A DNA stretch of 36,538 nt from JAVBMC01 sp031552845 (GTDB lineage: Bacteria; Verrucomicrobiota; Kiritimatiellia; RFP12; DVOR01). Under the pieces are notes generated by a model that was not told the origin of the DNA, did no database searches, and saw only the letters and a list, made by a program, of their open reading frames with translations. Positions within the stretch are counted from its first letter, which is position 1. Each line of letters begins with the position of its first letter. The stretch covers positions 1-36,538 of the forward strand of contig JAVBMC010000077.1 in the NCBI GenBank assembly GCA_031552845.1, written 5' to 3'. Below, piece after piece: positions 7,941 through 15,763 of this stretch. The position numbers and the translations under genes were made by a program.

Positions 7941-10153
7941 GTCAAGCAACGCAGTTATTCCTGCTCTTCTTCAAATGTGCGCTCGGCGGCTGTGTCACCG
8001 CGCTTTTCTTCCGCCTGATCACCGCATGGGGCGGACTCACCGGATGGGCGATCGGCGTCTATACCGCAAGCTTGGTCATTGTCGCGGCAGCGGGCGGATT
8101 ATTCGGCGGTTTATTTCGCAGTGAACGTAAGGGACTCCTCCTGCTAAGCCTCTCCGCATTCGGCTTAATGGGTTCCTGCATCATACTCGGGTGGCTGCTC
8201 ACAGGCTGGTTTGACTTCGCCTTTTCCGCCGACCGCACCCCAATGCTTTATTTTCAATCCCTCGTCCGCACAGCGCTCGTCTGCCTGTTGCCCTTTGGAC
8301 TCTTCTGGGCGGCATCGACCCGCATATCCCTCCGCGAAGAAAAACCGCTCAGCAAATCACTCGCAGGCGTCATACTTTTCTTCCTTGGCCTTGCCGTCAC
8401 GTGGCTGATACTGCCGCTCTTGAACGCAACCATCACCCTGCAGGTCTGCTGCGTGCTGTTACTGCTGCCGGCTGTCATTATGCTGGCAGTTGACCCCAAG
8501 CGGCGTTACCTCAAAATCCCCTGCGCCCTGCTCCTGCTCATGTTGGGTTACCCCTGCCTGAAACTTCAAACGCCGGAGCCGCTGTTCGCTAACGGCCCCT
8601 TCGGTTTCATGGTCAATCGCGACACCGGATTCAGCTTCACGCCGAGCGATAAAATCAAATCGCACGAAAGCCGCTGGGGCGAAATCCGCTGCACCTACGA
8701 CAACCCGGACTACGGCAAAGTTGTCACCTCCGACGGACGCCCCGTCTACACCAGCAAACGGTTCGTCACCGCGCGGGTGTTGACATCGGTTATCCCGTTG
8801 CTCCTTCGCCCAGAAGCACGTAATGTCGCCGTCTTCGGTCCGGAAGCTTGGGTTTACAAGCCTGACTTTGAACGTCAGCAGAATGGCCGCACCTTTGATT
8901 TCGGCGCCCGCCGCTTAGCTAAGAATAAAACGAAATACGACGTGATGTTTGTCGCCACGGAACCCGCTTGGCAGGTGGGTGCAGACCACTTCACCAGCCG
9001 CGGCTTCTATAAAAGCTGTTCCCGCCGCATGGCTCCGGATGGTTTGATTGCCATTCGCGTAGACGGACGTGCGCTGGATGCAAAAGCGTTGACCGAAGCA
9101 ATCGCCACCCTGCGTAAAGTATTTCCGCATACGCAGCTGTGGTGCACCGGCATCAATGACTGGTTGATGGTCGGTTGCCGCGCGCCCATCAAAGTGCCCT
9201 TCGACCGCATGCTGGAACAGTTTAACAAAGACAGCACCTTGCGCTGTATTGTCGATGCCGAGATGAGAAATCTCCCGGATATCTTCAGTGCGTTTGTCTG
9301 CAGTGACGGTGCTCTTGAGCTGACCGCCCCCGAAGCCCCCCGCCTGTCTCCCTTGCGGTGTGTTTTCGACTCCCGCCAAGGTAGTCGCCTGCTGGAAGGA
9401 ATCAAACCCACGCCGGGTGATTTTGAATGGCTGCTGCCGGGGCAAATGGACTTGGACATCTATCTCGAGCAGATCAAGAAGATCAAGCGGAACGTTGTCG
9501 ATGCCCGCCGCATCGCCGCAAAAGCGCGTATTTCACTCTCCGACAACATGCCGGAGGATTGCATGGCGTTCGCCGCAGAAGCCGCAGCCATCAATCCGCG
9601 CGACACGTTGATCCTGGAACTGAAAGACCGTTTGGAGCTGGAAGCCCGCCGCTGGCAGAAGATCGGCAACTTCAAACGCGCCGGTAAAGCCTACGAAAAC
9701 GTCATCAAGTTCGCCGAACCCGACCCCCTGCTCCACTATGGCCGCGCCCAGGCCTTGCGCTCCGGCGGAGACCTGAAAGATGCGTACAAACAGTTCCGCA
9801 TTGCCGCCGCGCTGGCGCCGCGTATTGTGGAGTATCAGCTCGACTACGCCCAAACCGCCGTTGATGCCGAGCTCTTCCCTGAAGCCGCTGCCGCCTACAA
9901 ACAAATCGCCGATCGTTTCCCCGAGTGGCGCGATGAAGCCACCTTCCAGCTCGCACAGGTTTACTCCAACCGCAAATCAACCGTGCGCAACCCCGAGCTG
10001 GCGATTGAACTGGCCGAGAAGCTTTGCGTGCGGACAGGCTGGAAGAACCCGCGCTACACAACAGGCCTCGCCAATATCTATATCGACTGCGACCGCGTGC
10101 GTGACGGCGTCCAACTTAAACGTACTCTTAAAAAACAAGCGGAGGAAAAGTAA
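7937..10153 (+). CDS. Membrane protein with degenerate spermidine-synthase-like domain and TPRs
   Basis: 738 residues. The N-terminal 220 or so residues contain about seven hydrophobic helices. Next comes a soluble region resembling the methyltransferase-like fold of membrane-bound spermidine synthase homologues: a strand at 296-305 (NVAVFGPEAW) where the family has a Gly-rich nucleotide loop, and YDVMFVATEPAW (334-345) where catalytic members have YDVI..D. The Gly-rich loop, the acidic residue of motif II and the catalytic Asp are all missing, and the segment between the motifs is short. It is therefore unlikely to make polyamines. Residues about 520-735 look like TPR helices (KRAGKAYENVIKFAEPDPL, DAYKQFRIAAALAP). 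It is coupled by ATGA overlap to the antiporter gene and precedes ribE by 1 nt. Role unknown, perhaps a scaffold. Confidence 0.7.
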   Translation: MSQATQLFLLFFKCALGGCVTALFFRLITAWGGLTGWAIGVYTASLVIVAAAGGLFGGLFRSERKGLLLLSLSAFGLMGSCIILGWLLTGWFDFAFSADRTPMLYFQSLVRTALVCLLPFGLFWAASTRISLREEKPLSKSLAGVILFFLGLAVTWLILPLLNATITLQVCCVLLLLPAVIMLAVDPKRRYLKIPCALLLLMLGYPCLKLQTPEPLFANGPFGFMVNRDTGFSFTPSDKIKSHESRWGEIRCTYDNPDYGKVVTSDGRPVYTSKRFVTARVLTSVIPLLLRPEARNVAVFGPEAWVYKPDFERQQNGRTFDFGARRLAKNKTKYDVMFVATEPAWQVGADHFTSRGFYKSCSRRMAPDGLIAIRVDGRALDAKALTEAIATLRKVFPHTQLWCTGINDWLMVGCRAPIKVPFDRMLEQFNKDSTLRCIVDAEMRNLPDIFSAFVCSDGALELTAPEAPRLSPLRCVFDSRQGSRLLEGIKPTPGDFEWLLPGQMDLDIYLEQIKKIKRNVVDARRIAAKARISLSDNMPEDCMAFAAEAAAINPRDTLILELKDRLELEARRWQKIGNFKRAGKAYENVIKFAEPDPLLHYGRAQALRSGGDLKDAYKQFRIAAALAPRIVEYQLDYAQTAVDAELFPEAAAAYKQIADRFPEWRDEATFQLAQVYSNRKSTVRNPELAIELAEKLCVRTGWKNPRYTTGLANIYIDCDRVRDGVQLKRTLKKQAEEK

Positions 10154-10154
10154 G

Positions 10155-10781
10155 ATGTTTACCGGACTCATCCAACAAGTCGGCCGCCTGACCGAACTCA
10201 CCCGCGCCGGAGACGGCACCGTACTGCACATTGAAACCGCGCCGTGGAAGACACCGCTGATGCTCGGCGAAAGCGTTGCCGTGCAAGGCACCTGCCTCAC
10301 CGTCACAGCCTTTGGCGGCAACTGGTTCACCGCCGACGTACTCAACGAAACACTCTCCAAAACCGCCCTGCGCAAAGGTGCCGTCAATCTCGAACGCGCC
10401 CTCGCCTTCGGCGACCACCTCGGCGGACATCTCGTCTACGGCCACGTTGACGAAGCCGGTACAATTACCGCCATCGAACCGCGCGGACGCGACTTTGCCT
10501 TACGCGTATCCTGCTCGCCAACGCTCGCGCGACAGACTGTCATGAAAGGCTCCATCGCGATTGACGGCATCAGCCTGACTGTCAGCGCTCTGGGCGATGA
10601 TTGGCTCGAAGTCAACATCATCCCCACCACCCGCGACGAGACCACCCTGCGTGAACGCAAGCCCGGCGATAAAGTGAACCTTGAAGGCGACATCATCGGC
10701 AAATACATCGCGCGCCTCTGCGGCGGTCAAGCCCCCGGCGGCATCACATTGCAAACACTCGCCACTGCAGGATTTGAATAA
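10155..10781 (+). CDS. ribE: Riboflavin synthase, alpha chain
   Basis: 208 residues, normal length. It converts two 6,7-dimethyl-8-ribityllumazine molecules into riboflavin plus a pyrimidinedione, the last step of riboflavin synthesis. It has the classic start MFTGLIQQVGRL and two lumazine-binding repeats: the first with GESVAVQGTCLTVT and GGHLVYGHVDE, the second with GSIAIDGISLTV and GDKVNLEGDIIGKY. GGAGG (10141-10145) lies within the end of the preceding gene. The stop shares its last base with the next ATG (TAATG). No FMN riboswitch or other rib gene is nearby, so control is probably with the whole operon. Confidence 0.95.
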   Translation: MFTGLIQQVGRLTELTRAGDGTVLHIETAPWKTPLMLGESVAVQGTCLTVTAFGGNWFTADVLNETLSKTALRKGAVNLERALAFGDHLGGHLVYGHVDEAGTITAIEPRGRDFALRVSCSPTLARQTVMKGSIAIDGISLTVSALGDDWLEVNIIPTTRDETTLRERKPGDKVNLEGDIIGKYIARLCGGQAPGGITLQTLATAGFE

Positions 10782-11701
10782 TGGATAACACACGCGAATC
10801 GCCCATCCTCTGTCTTGGGCTTTCCTGCGCTATCCAGCGCACGATGGTGCTCAAGGCTCTCAACAAAGGCGAAGTCAACCGCACCTCCTGCACCTTGACT
10901 CACGCAGGCGGCAAAGCTGTCAACGTCGCCAAAGCTCTCAACGCCCTCAAGCGTAACAGCACGCTCATTGGCATCTATGGCGAGTATGACGCCGACGTAA
11001 TTGATGATGATCTGGATGAGCCCTATATCCTCAACATGCTCACCGCAATCCGTGACCACAACCGCATCTGCACGACGATCATTGAGGAGAAACCGCACTG
11101 CTGCACGGAGATCGTCACGCCCGCGCCCAACTTCAACGAGCGCGATGAACGCCATCTGATGGCCTCCTTTGAAGAACATCTGCCGACAGCGAGTGCATTA
11201 GTCATTGCCGGCAGCCTGCCCTCCGAGCGTCCGGCCAACTACTACAACCAATTCATCCGTGCTGCGCGTGCATTTGAGCTACCCGTCATCGTTGATGTCG
11301 CAGGTACGCCGCTCCCGGCGCTCTTGCAGGAACGTCCTTTCTTGGTAAAGCTCAACGCCGACGAACTGCGTGCCGCCGGCTTTACTGCGCAAGAACTGCT
11401 GATGCGCGGCGCACAGAATGTCCTTGTAACGGATGGCGCCAATGCAGTCACGCTGCTGACGCCCTCATCCAAGACGCGCTTCAAGCCGCCTGCCGTCAAC
11501 GTGCTCAATACGATCGGCTGCGGCGACTGCGTAACAGCCGGATTCACCGCCGCGCTCATAGCAGGCCACAAGACTCCCGAGGACATCCTTGCCTTTGCCC
11601 TAGCCTGCGGCGCCGCCAATGCAACATCGTATGCGCCCATCGGACTCAAATCCACCCTTGTAAAGAAACTGACGAAAGAGGTACAAATTTATGAAGACTG
11701 A
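10781..11701 (+). CDS. PfkB-family sugar kinase (1-phosphofructokinase/tagatose-6-P kinase type)
   Basis: 306 residues. It belongs to the ribokinase/PfkB family, which phosphorylates sugars or sugar phosphates. Signature 1 is AGGKAVNVAKALNALK near residue 42. Signature 2 is NTIGCGDCVTAGFTAAL, with catalytic base Asp249 in GCGD. The GGKAxNVA form resembles the LacC/FruK branch (fructose-1-phosphate or tagatose-6-phosphate kinases) more than ribokinase. No sugar transporter is adjacent, so the substrate is open. It starts on the last base of the ribE stop and overlaps rlmB by 11 bp. Confidence 0.85.
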   Translation: MDNTRESPILCLGLSCAIQRTMVLKALNKGEVNRTSCTLTHAGGKAVNVAKALNALKRNSTLIGIYGEYDADVIDDDLDEPYILNMLTAIRDHNRICTTIIEEKPHCCTEIVTPAPNFNERDERHLMASFEEHLPTASALVIAGSLPSERPANYYNQFIRAARAFELPVIVDVAGTPLPALLQERPFLVKLNADELRAAGFTAQELLMRGAQNVLVTDGANAVTLLTPSSKTRFKPPAVNVLNTIGCGDCVTAGFTAALIAGHKTPEDILAFALACGAANATSYAPIGLKSTLVKKLTKEVQIYED

Positions 11702-12455
11702 ACGCGGCGAATGGCTCTACGGCAAACGTCCTGTCCTTGAAGTGCTCCGCGCAGGCAAGCGCCTCATGCATGAAGTGCTCATGCAGCAAACGCGCGACTT
11801 CTCGGATGAACAGCAGGAAATCATCTACCTCGCCAAGCAGCACATGCTGACCGTGAAATCCGTGCGCCGCGAAGAACTCGACGCCCTCACCGACCGCGGC
11901 CACCACCAAGGCGTCGCAATCCGCACAGGCGGCTTCCCCTACTGCGGCATTGAAGACGTCCTCCACATGGTGCGCAACCGCGAAGACGCGCTCGTGCTCA
12001 TCCTCGACCATCTTGAAGACCCGCAGAACGTCGGCTCGCTCCTGCGCAGCGCCGAAGCCGCCGGAGTCGATGCCGTCATCATTCCTGAAGACCGCGCCGT
12101 CGGCATCACGCCCGCCGCCGTCCGTGCCTCCGCAGGCGCCAGCGAACACCTCGCCGTGGCAAAAGTCGTCAACGTTGTACGCGCCATGCAGCAGCTCCAA
12201 AAAGAAAACATGTGGCTCACCGGACTCGACATGACGTCTGACTCCAAGCTCGTTACAGAGCTTGATTTTAAAGGGCGCTGCGGCATTGTCGTCGGTGCGG
12301 AAGGCTCCGGTTTAACGCGCCTTGCACGCGAAACCTGCGATTTTATTGGGCGTTTGCCAATGTTAGGCAAAACCGAATCGCTCAATGCAGGCGTTGCCGG
12401 TGGCATCGTTTTATTCGAGGTAGTACGCCAGCAGTCCCGTAAAGACAGGGCGTAA
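11691..12455 (+). CDS. rlmB: 23S rRNA (guanosine-2'-O-)-methyltransferase, RlmB/TrmH type
   Basis: 254 residues. It is a SPOUT methyltransferase that uses SAM to methylate a 2'-OH in rRNA. An N-terminal substrate-binding domain starts WLYGKRPVLEVLRAG. The catalytic domain holds DHLEDPQNVGSLLRSAEAAG (motif 1 with the key Asn and Arg), GIVVGAEGSGLTRL (motif 2) and LPMLGKTESLNAGVAGGI (motif 3, forming the knotted SAM site). RlmB is the best fit by architecture; other TrmH-family rRNA or tRNA methyltransferases are possible. It is the last gene of the overlapping operon. A GC-alternating stretch at about 12465-12480 follows, with no clear terminator. Confidence 0.88.
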   Translation: MKTERGEWLYGKRPVLEVLRAGKRLMHEVLMQQTRDFSDEQQEIIYLAKQHMLTVKSVRREELDALTDRGHHQGVAIRTGGFPYCGIEDVLHMVRNREDALVLILDHLEDPQNVGSLLRSAEAAGVDAVIIPEDRAVGITPAAVRASAGASEHLAVAKVVNVVRAMQQLQKENMWLTGLDMTSDSKLVTELDFKGRCGIVVGAEGSGLTRLARETCDFIGRLPMLGKTESLNAGVAGGIVLFEVVRQQSRKDRA

Positions 12456-12512
12456 CGCACGTACGCCGCCGCGCGCGCGCATAAAAAAGTTTGCCGGGAT
12501 TACATTTTTATA

Positions 12513-12542
12513 TTGCAAACATACCCCAAAATAGCGTATTGT
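12513..12542 (+). promoter_or_regulatory. Possible promoter of the HU gene
   Basis: TTGCAA (12513-12518) and TATTGT (12537-12542) are separated by 18 bp and lie about 55 nt before the HU start. This is a moderate match only. Confidence 0.4.
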
Positions 12543-12597
12543 ATGGGTGTGCACGTGAGGTAACGCGCAGAAATTGTTTAACACAAGGAGCTATATC

Positions 12598-12894
12598 ATG
12601 GCGAAGAAAGAAATCAAGACAAAGTCCCAGATTTTGGCTGAGTTGGCCGAAGTCGGCGGTATCACCAAGAAGCAGTCAGCCGCTATCTACGAGCGCTTCC
12701 TCGAGATCGCTTACACCGGTGCCAAGGCCAAGGCAGGCTTCGTCGTTCCCGGACTCGGCAAGCTCATCAAGAAAGAGCGCAAGGCTCGCACTGGCCGCAA
12801 TCCCGCGACTGGCGCAGAGATCAAGATTCCGAAGAAGACGGTTGTCAAGTTCACCGTCGCTAAGGCTTGCAAAGAAGCTGTGCTCGCGAAGTAA
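12598..12894 (+). CDS. HU/IHF-family DNA-binding protein
   Basis: 98 residues. It is a small basic nucleoid protein that bends DNA as a dimer. The helical base (KSQILAELAEVGGITKKQSAAIYERFLEIA) and the strand region (FVVPGLGKLIKKERKARTGRNPATGAEIKIPKK) match the family. In the beta-arm, the Pro of GRNPATG is the residue that intercalates in HU and IHF. HU versus IHF subunit cannot be told from the sequence. The ATG at 12598 follows AAGGAG (12585-12590); the frame is open further up but without support. ybeY follows after a terminator hairpin. Confidence 0.93.
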   Translation: MAKKEIKTKSQILAELAEVGGITKKQSAAIYERFLEIAYTGAKAKAGFVVPGLGKLIKKERKARTGRNPATGAEIKIPKKTVVKFTVAKACKEAVLAK

Positions 12895-12916
12895 TTCGTC
12901 GTACATTTCTTACGGA

Positions 12917-12945
12917 TGCCCGGTTGCAAACGCACCGGGCGTTTT
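12917..12945 (+). terminator. Intrinsic terminator after the HU gene
   Basis: GCCCGGT (12918-12924) pairs perfectly with ACCGGGC (12934-12940) around a 9-nt loop, followed by GTTTTCGTTT. The ybeY ATG is at 12951, 5 nt beyond the four-T run. Confidence 0.75.
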
Positions 12946-12950
12946 CGTTT

Positions 12951-13397
12951 ATGCGCATCACCATCAACAAAGCCGGTAAAACCAAATCACCGCTGACGCA
13001 TCGTGAACTCACGTGCGCCTGCCGTTGCTTTGCGCAACGCTCCGCACGGCGGATTAAAGCGGAACTTTGGAACACCATCGACATCATCCTCACTGATGAT
13101 GCTGTCATGGCCGAAGTCAACGCCGGCATTCTCAATCACCAAGGTCCCACGGACGTCATCACCCAATACTACGACGCCCTCCCCGGCGAACCCTCCGGCG
13201 GCAACGGAGAAATCTACATCAACATCGACGAAGTCCGCCGCCACGCCAACCCCCAACACGAACTCCTCCTCTACCTCGCCCACGGCTGCGACCACCTCTC
13301 CGGCGCCACCGACAAAACACCCGCCGCCCGTCAAACCATGCGCCGCCGCGAACTCGGCTGGATACGCGACTACCTCGCAACAACTGCTGCCGAGTAA
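12951..13397 (+). CDS. ybeY: Endoribonuclease YbeY (rRNA maturation factor)
   Basis: 148 residues. YbeY is a metal-dependent RNase needed for 16S rRNA 3'-end maturation and ribosome quality control. The order NTIDIILTDDAVMAEVNAGILNHQ, then GPTDVIT, then a metal site fits the family. The metal motif is HGCDHLSGATD instead of the textbook HGxLHLxGxDH: His111 and His115 are present, but the third ligand position holds Asp121. The start MRITINK is assigned from the usual N-terminal strand. No ribosome-binding site is seen, because the HU terminator ends just in front. Codon use becomes strongly C-ending in the second half. Confidence 0.82.
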   Translation: MRITINKAGKTKSPLTHRELTCACRCFAQRSARRIKAELWNTIDIILTDDAVMAEVNAGILNHQGPTDVITQYYDALPGEPSGGNGEIYINIDEVRRHANPQHELLLYLAHGCDHLSGATDKTPAARQTMRRRELGWIRDYLATTAAE

Positions 13398-13504
13398 AAG
13401 TCAGTAAAGTTGCTGTCCCTACCGCCGTTTAACATACTAACAACGGCCCCGACCTTCTCTTTTGCCTCATTTTTCTCACTTGCCAAGCTTGAATAAAAAA
13501 GCCC

Positions 13505-13547
13505 TTGACTTTAATATTATTAAAGAGTATACTCAACTTTATTAAAG
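13505..13547 (+). promoter_or_regulatory. Strong promoter with two overlapping operator-like dyads
   Basis: TTGACT (13505-13510) and TATACT (13528-13533) have a 17-bp spacer. Two related dyads overlap it: CTTTAAT-ATT-ATTAAAG (13509-13525), which fills the spacer, and CTTTA-T-TAAAG (13537-13547), at the predicted transcription start. Their centres are 25 bp apart. The layout suggests repression by a dimeric protein, perhaps the HTH protein encoded next. The AT-rich block stands out from its GC-rich surroundings. Confidence 0.7.
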
Positions 13548-13562
13548 CAAACGGAGGTGGAT

Positions 13563-13874
13563 GTGGCAATTGAGGTATTTCCAGACTGGTTAAAGGGGTT
13601 AGCCCCCGAAGACTTGCCATTTGTCCGTAATTTCATCCTGTGCTCCGGTTCGCTCAAAGACCTCGCACAAATCTACGGCGTCAGCTACCCCACGGTCCGC
13701 CTCCGCCTCGACCGCCTCATCGCCAAGATACCCGCCGAAGACTCTGCCCCGAAAGACCCTTTTGCGCTACGCCTGCAAGACCTCCTCCTCAAAGGACAAA
13801 TCACCGCCGAAGCCGCAAAGATTCTCATACAAGACTTTCAAGCGCTACGTCAGCTCGATAGTCAGGAGGAATGA
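13563..13874 (+). CDS. DUF2089-like HTH protein, likely transcription regulator
   Basis: 103 residues. GGAGG at 13553-13557 fits a GTG start at 13563 (5-nt spacing); a GTG at 13557 would overlap the ribosome-binding site. Residues about 13-50 (LAPEDLPFVRNFILCSGSLKDLAQIYGVSYPTV-type helix-turn-helix, then RLRLDRLIAKI) match the helical part of DUF2089 proteins. The N-terminal zinc ribbon found in longer members is absent. The C-terminal helix may contact the membrane proteins encoded next. The stop overlaps an ATG (ATGA) just before the next gene. The two dyads in its own promoter suggest autoregulation, which is an inference from position only. Confidence 0.75.
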   Translation: MAIEVFPDWLKGLAPEDLPFVRNFILCSGSLKDLAQIYGVSYPTVRLRLDRLIAKIPAEDSAPKDPFALRLQDLLLKGQITAEAAKILIQDFQALRQLDSQEE

Positions 13875-13876
13875 GT

Positions 13877-14326
13877 ATGTGGAATAATCAAACAATCGCG
13901 ACCGTTACGCATTTCATTGAGAGCCCATTCTTCAGTGTCTCCATCGGCCTCGTCATCGCCGCCATTGTCATCATCGTATGGAGTGATATTACGATGATCG
14001 CTTCAACGACTTGGAATGACGACGGTGCCGACCGACGCTTTGTTATCCGCTCGTCGACAATCAGTCTTATCATTGGAAGTACCCTGCTTGCTGCAGGCGT
14101 ACTCATCCGCCTCGCCGACATTAACCAATTGAACCGTGCGTGGTTACCGTGCATACTCGGGGGAAGCATCATTACACTCTTTTTTGCCGTCCTGCTATAC
14201 ATGGTGCGCCAGATTCCAGACCCAACAAAAATGACCCGACTGATGCCAAAGACGCCTTGGGGATCCCTTTATAAAAAGTCCAAACTCAGCCAATCAAACA
14301 AGAAGGAGAACGATCATGTGGTATAG
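13877..14326 (+). CDS. Small membrane protein, paralogue of the next gene
   Basis: 149 residues with three predicted transmembrane helices (about 18-38, 60-82, 92-115). AGGAGG (13864-13869) is 7 nt before the ATG at 13877, so I prefer it to the ATG at 13871, which lies 1 nt after it. A polar linker with DDGADRRFVIRSS joins helices 1 and 2, and the tail is basic (KKSKLSQSNKKE). It is a paralogue of the downstream gene: DRRFVIRSSTIS...LLAAGV...LPCILGGSIITLFFAVLLYMVRQI against GRRFVISSTVIS...LLAAGI...YPLILGGFILSTLFGVMFFVIRNI. No named family recognised. Its place after a DUF2089-like HTH gene suggests a signal-sensing or regulated membrane partner. Confidence 0.75.
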   Translation: MWNNQTIATVTHFIESPFFSVSIGLVIAAIVIIVWSDITMIASTTWNDDGADRRFVIRSSTISLIIGSTLLAAGVLIRLADINQLNRAWLPCILGGSIITLFFAVLLYMVRQIPDPTKMTRLMPKTPWGSLYKKSKLSQSNKKENDHVV

Positions 14327-14687
14327 TCAACAAGTCGGCATCTACATCGGTGCAATCGGCGGCACCATCATCGGAATTTGGGGCGGGCTCTTCGGAACCA
14401 TCGTCGGTTTAACCGCACGCCATGGCGTCGGCCGCCGCTTCGTCATCAGCTCCACAGTGATCAGTTTTGTTTTAGGCTTTGTCCTGCTCGCGGCCGGCAT
14501 TACGGCACTCTGCACTAAACAACCCTATCACGTTTGGTATCCGCTCATCCTCGGCGGCTTCATCCTCAGCACCCTCTTCGGCGTCATGTTCTTCGTCATC
14601 CGCAACATCTACCGGCACGTCGAACTGCGCCAGATGGAACTCAAAGATAAAATCAGCGCCATCCACCAAGTCGACAGTTTTAAATAA
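14316..14687 (+). CDS. Small membrane protein, paralogue of the previous gene
   Basis: 123 residues with three predicted helices (about 8-28, 45-66, 77-99) and a charged C-terminal tail likely to form a helix (VELRQMELKDKISAIHQ). AAGGAG (14303-14308) precedes the ATG by 7 nt, and the gene overlaps its neighbour by 11 bp. The first helix is rich in Gly spaced at small intervals (YIGAIGGTIIGIWGGLFG), which allows tight helix packing. It is the last gene of the HTH/membrane operon and converges on the minus-strand gene ending at 14730. No terminator is obvious in the 42 bp between. Confidence 0.75.
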   Translation: MWYSQQVGIYIGAIGGTIIGIWGGLFGTIVGLTARHGVGRRFVISSTVISFVLGFVLLAAGITALCTKQPYHVWYPLILGGFILSTLFGVMFFVIRNIYRHVELRQMELKDKISAIHQVDSFK

Positions 14688-14729
14688 CGCAACGGCAATA
14701 ACACGCGGCATTGGGATACGTCATCGGAG

Positions 14730-15581
14730 CTATTGCAACAGATACGAACGTACTAACACCAAGCCGATGCCTGTCAACAGCGTTGTGCTGAATAATGCAA
14801 GATTCAAAACAAAGGAACGCGCATAACGCTGTGCAACAATAGCCGTCACAAGCACAGCCACCCAACCGCCCACGAAAACCGCGCCAGCCCAAGCGTAATC
14901 CTTTAACCATATCGTCGTCATTTCAAACAGTATACCACTGAATGCCGTTGCCACCACATACACAACAATCCATTGCTTACGTTGACGCTCTCCAACCTCA
15001 GCACGGCAGCGCTCCTTTTCAAAGTCATACGGCTTGATCTTATAATTCTGCTGCGCCCATTCCTCCATCAGAGGCTTCTGTACTGTTTTATACAACAGCT
15101 GCGCCTTGTTCAAGTAACGTGCAAAAGATGAAGCAAAGAAACGCGGCGTCAAACGCTCGCCGTCTCCATACGGTGCAATGTAAACGGTCGGTTCCTCCGA
15201 ACACCGCCGCACTAAAATCAAGGACTCCTCTTCCCATGCGTATCCAATCACAACAAACTCAGGATGCTCCTCATACGGGGTTGCCATCAAAGCACGCTTG
15301 AAAGCATGAACCGTATCCTCAATAACGATCTGCTCATACGCTGTGGCAATCTTGAGAAAATCACCATTCAGCGGCAAATGTTCTTCGGGTATTATTCCTG
15401 CTTTTATCTCGCCAAACTTCGACAGCAATTCCGTCACATCACCTTCCGAGCCGTCTTCTTCTAGTTGTTCCGAAAGCGAATCCACATCAACTCCACGAGC
15501 ATCAAGCCAACGACCCCACAGCTGAACAACAATGCTTAAAACACCAAGTCCCACAAAAATCCATAACCAATTCACGCTCAT
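14730..15581 (-). CDS. Membrane protein with SUKH (SMI1/KNR4)-like region
   Basis: 283 residues. I chose the ATG at 15581 because GAGGG lies 5 nt upstream on the minus strand; a GTG six bases further up would overlap that site. One helix at residues about 4-22 and three at the C-terminus (about 203-280) bracket a soluble acidic domain. Within that domain, EFVVIGYAWEEESLILVRR..., VYIAPYGDGERLTPRFFASSFARYL resembles the second half of SUKH/SMI1-KNR4 domains (ILIG...D.. L..L..., V.....G.....ASSFEEFL). SUKH proteins are often toxin immunity proteins or peptide-binding regulators. The resemblance is by eye and could be wrong. No toxin gene is adjacent. Confidence 0.6.
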   Translation of the reverse strand: MSVNWLWIFVGLGVLSIVVQLWGRWLDARGVDVDSLSEQLEEDGSEGDVTELLSKFGEIKAGIIPEEHLPLNGDFLKIATAYEQIVIEDTVHAFKRALMATPYEEHPEFVVIGYAWEEESLILVRRCSEEPTVYIAPYGDGERLTPRFFASSFARYLNKAQLLYKTVQKPLMEEWAQQNYKIKPYDFEKERCRAEVGERQRKQWIVVYVVATAFSGILFEMTTIWLKDYAWAGAVFVGGWVAVLVTAIVAQRYARSFVLNLALFSTTLLTGIGLVLVRSYLLQ

Positions 15582-15635
15582 ATGCACCCTCGCATTTTGC
15601 GGAAAAGCAACAGTCCGCGTACAAATGACTCTAGA

Positions 15636-15664
15636 ATAATACCACCCGTCATCTGCTAAAGCAA
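15636..15664 (-). promoter_or_regulatory. Promoter of the SUKH-like membrane gene
   Basis: On the minus strand, TTGCTT (15659-15664) and TATTAT (15636-15641) have a 17-bp spacer. The predicted start lies near 15629, leaving a leader of about 48 nt. Repeat array A begins 100 bp further upstream. Confidence 0.7.
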
Positions 15665-15763
15665 GTTATTTCGATATCAGACACACTATCCATGCTCCCC
15701 AAAGCATACAAAAGCGTAATCAACCCGTCTCTCAAAAGTTCGCTTAATCTGTCAGCTTGGCGC

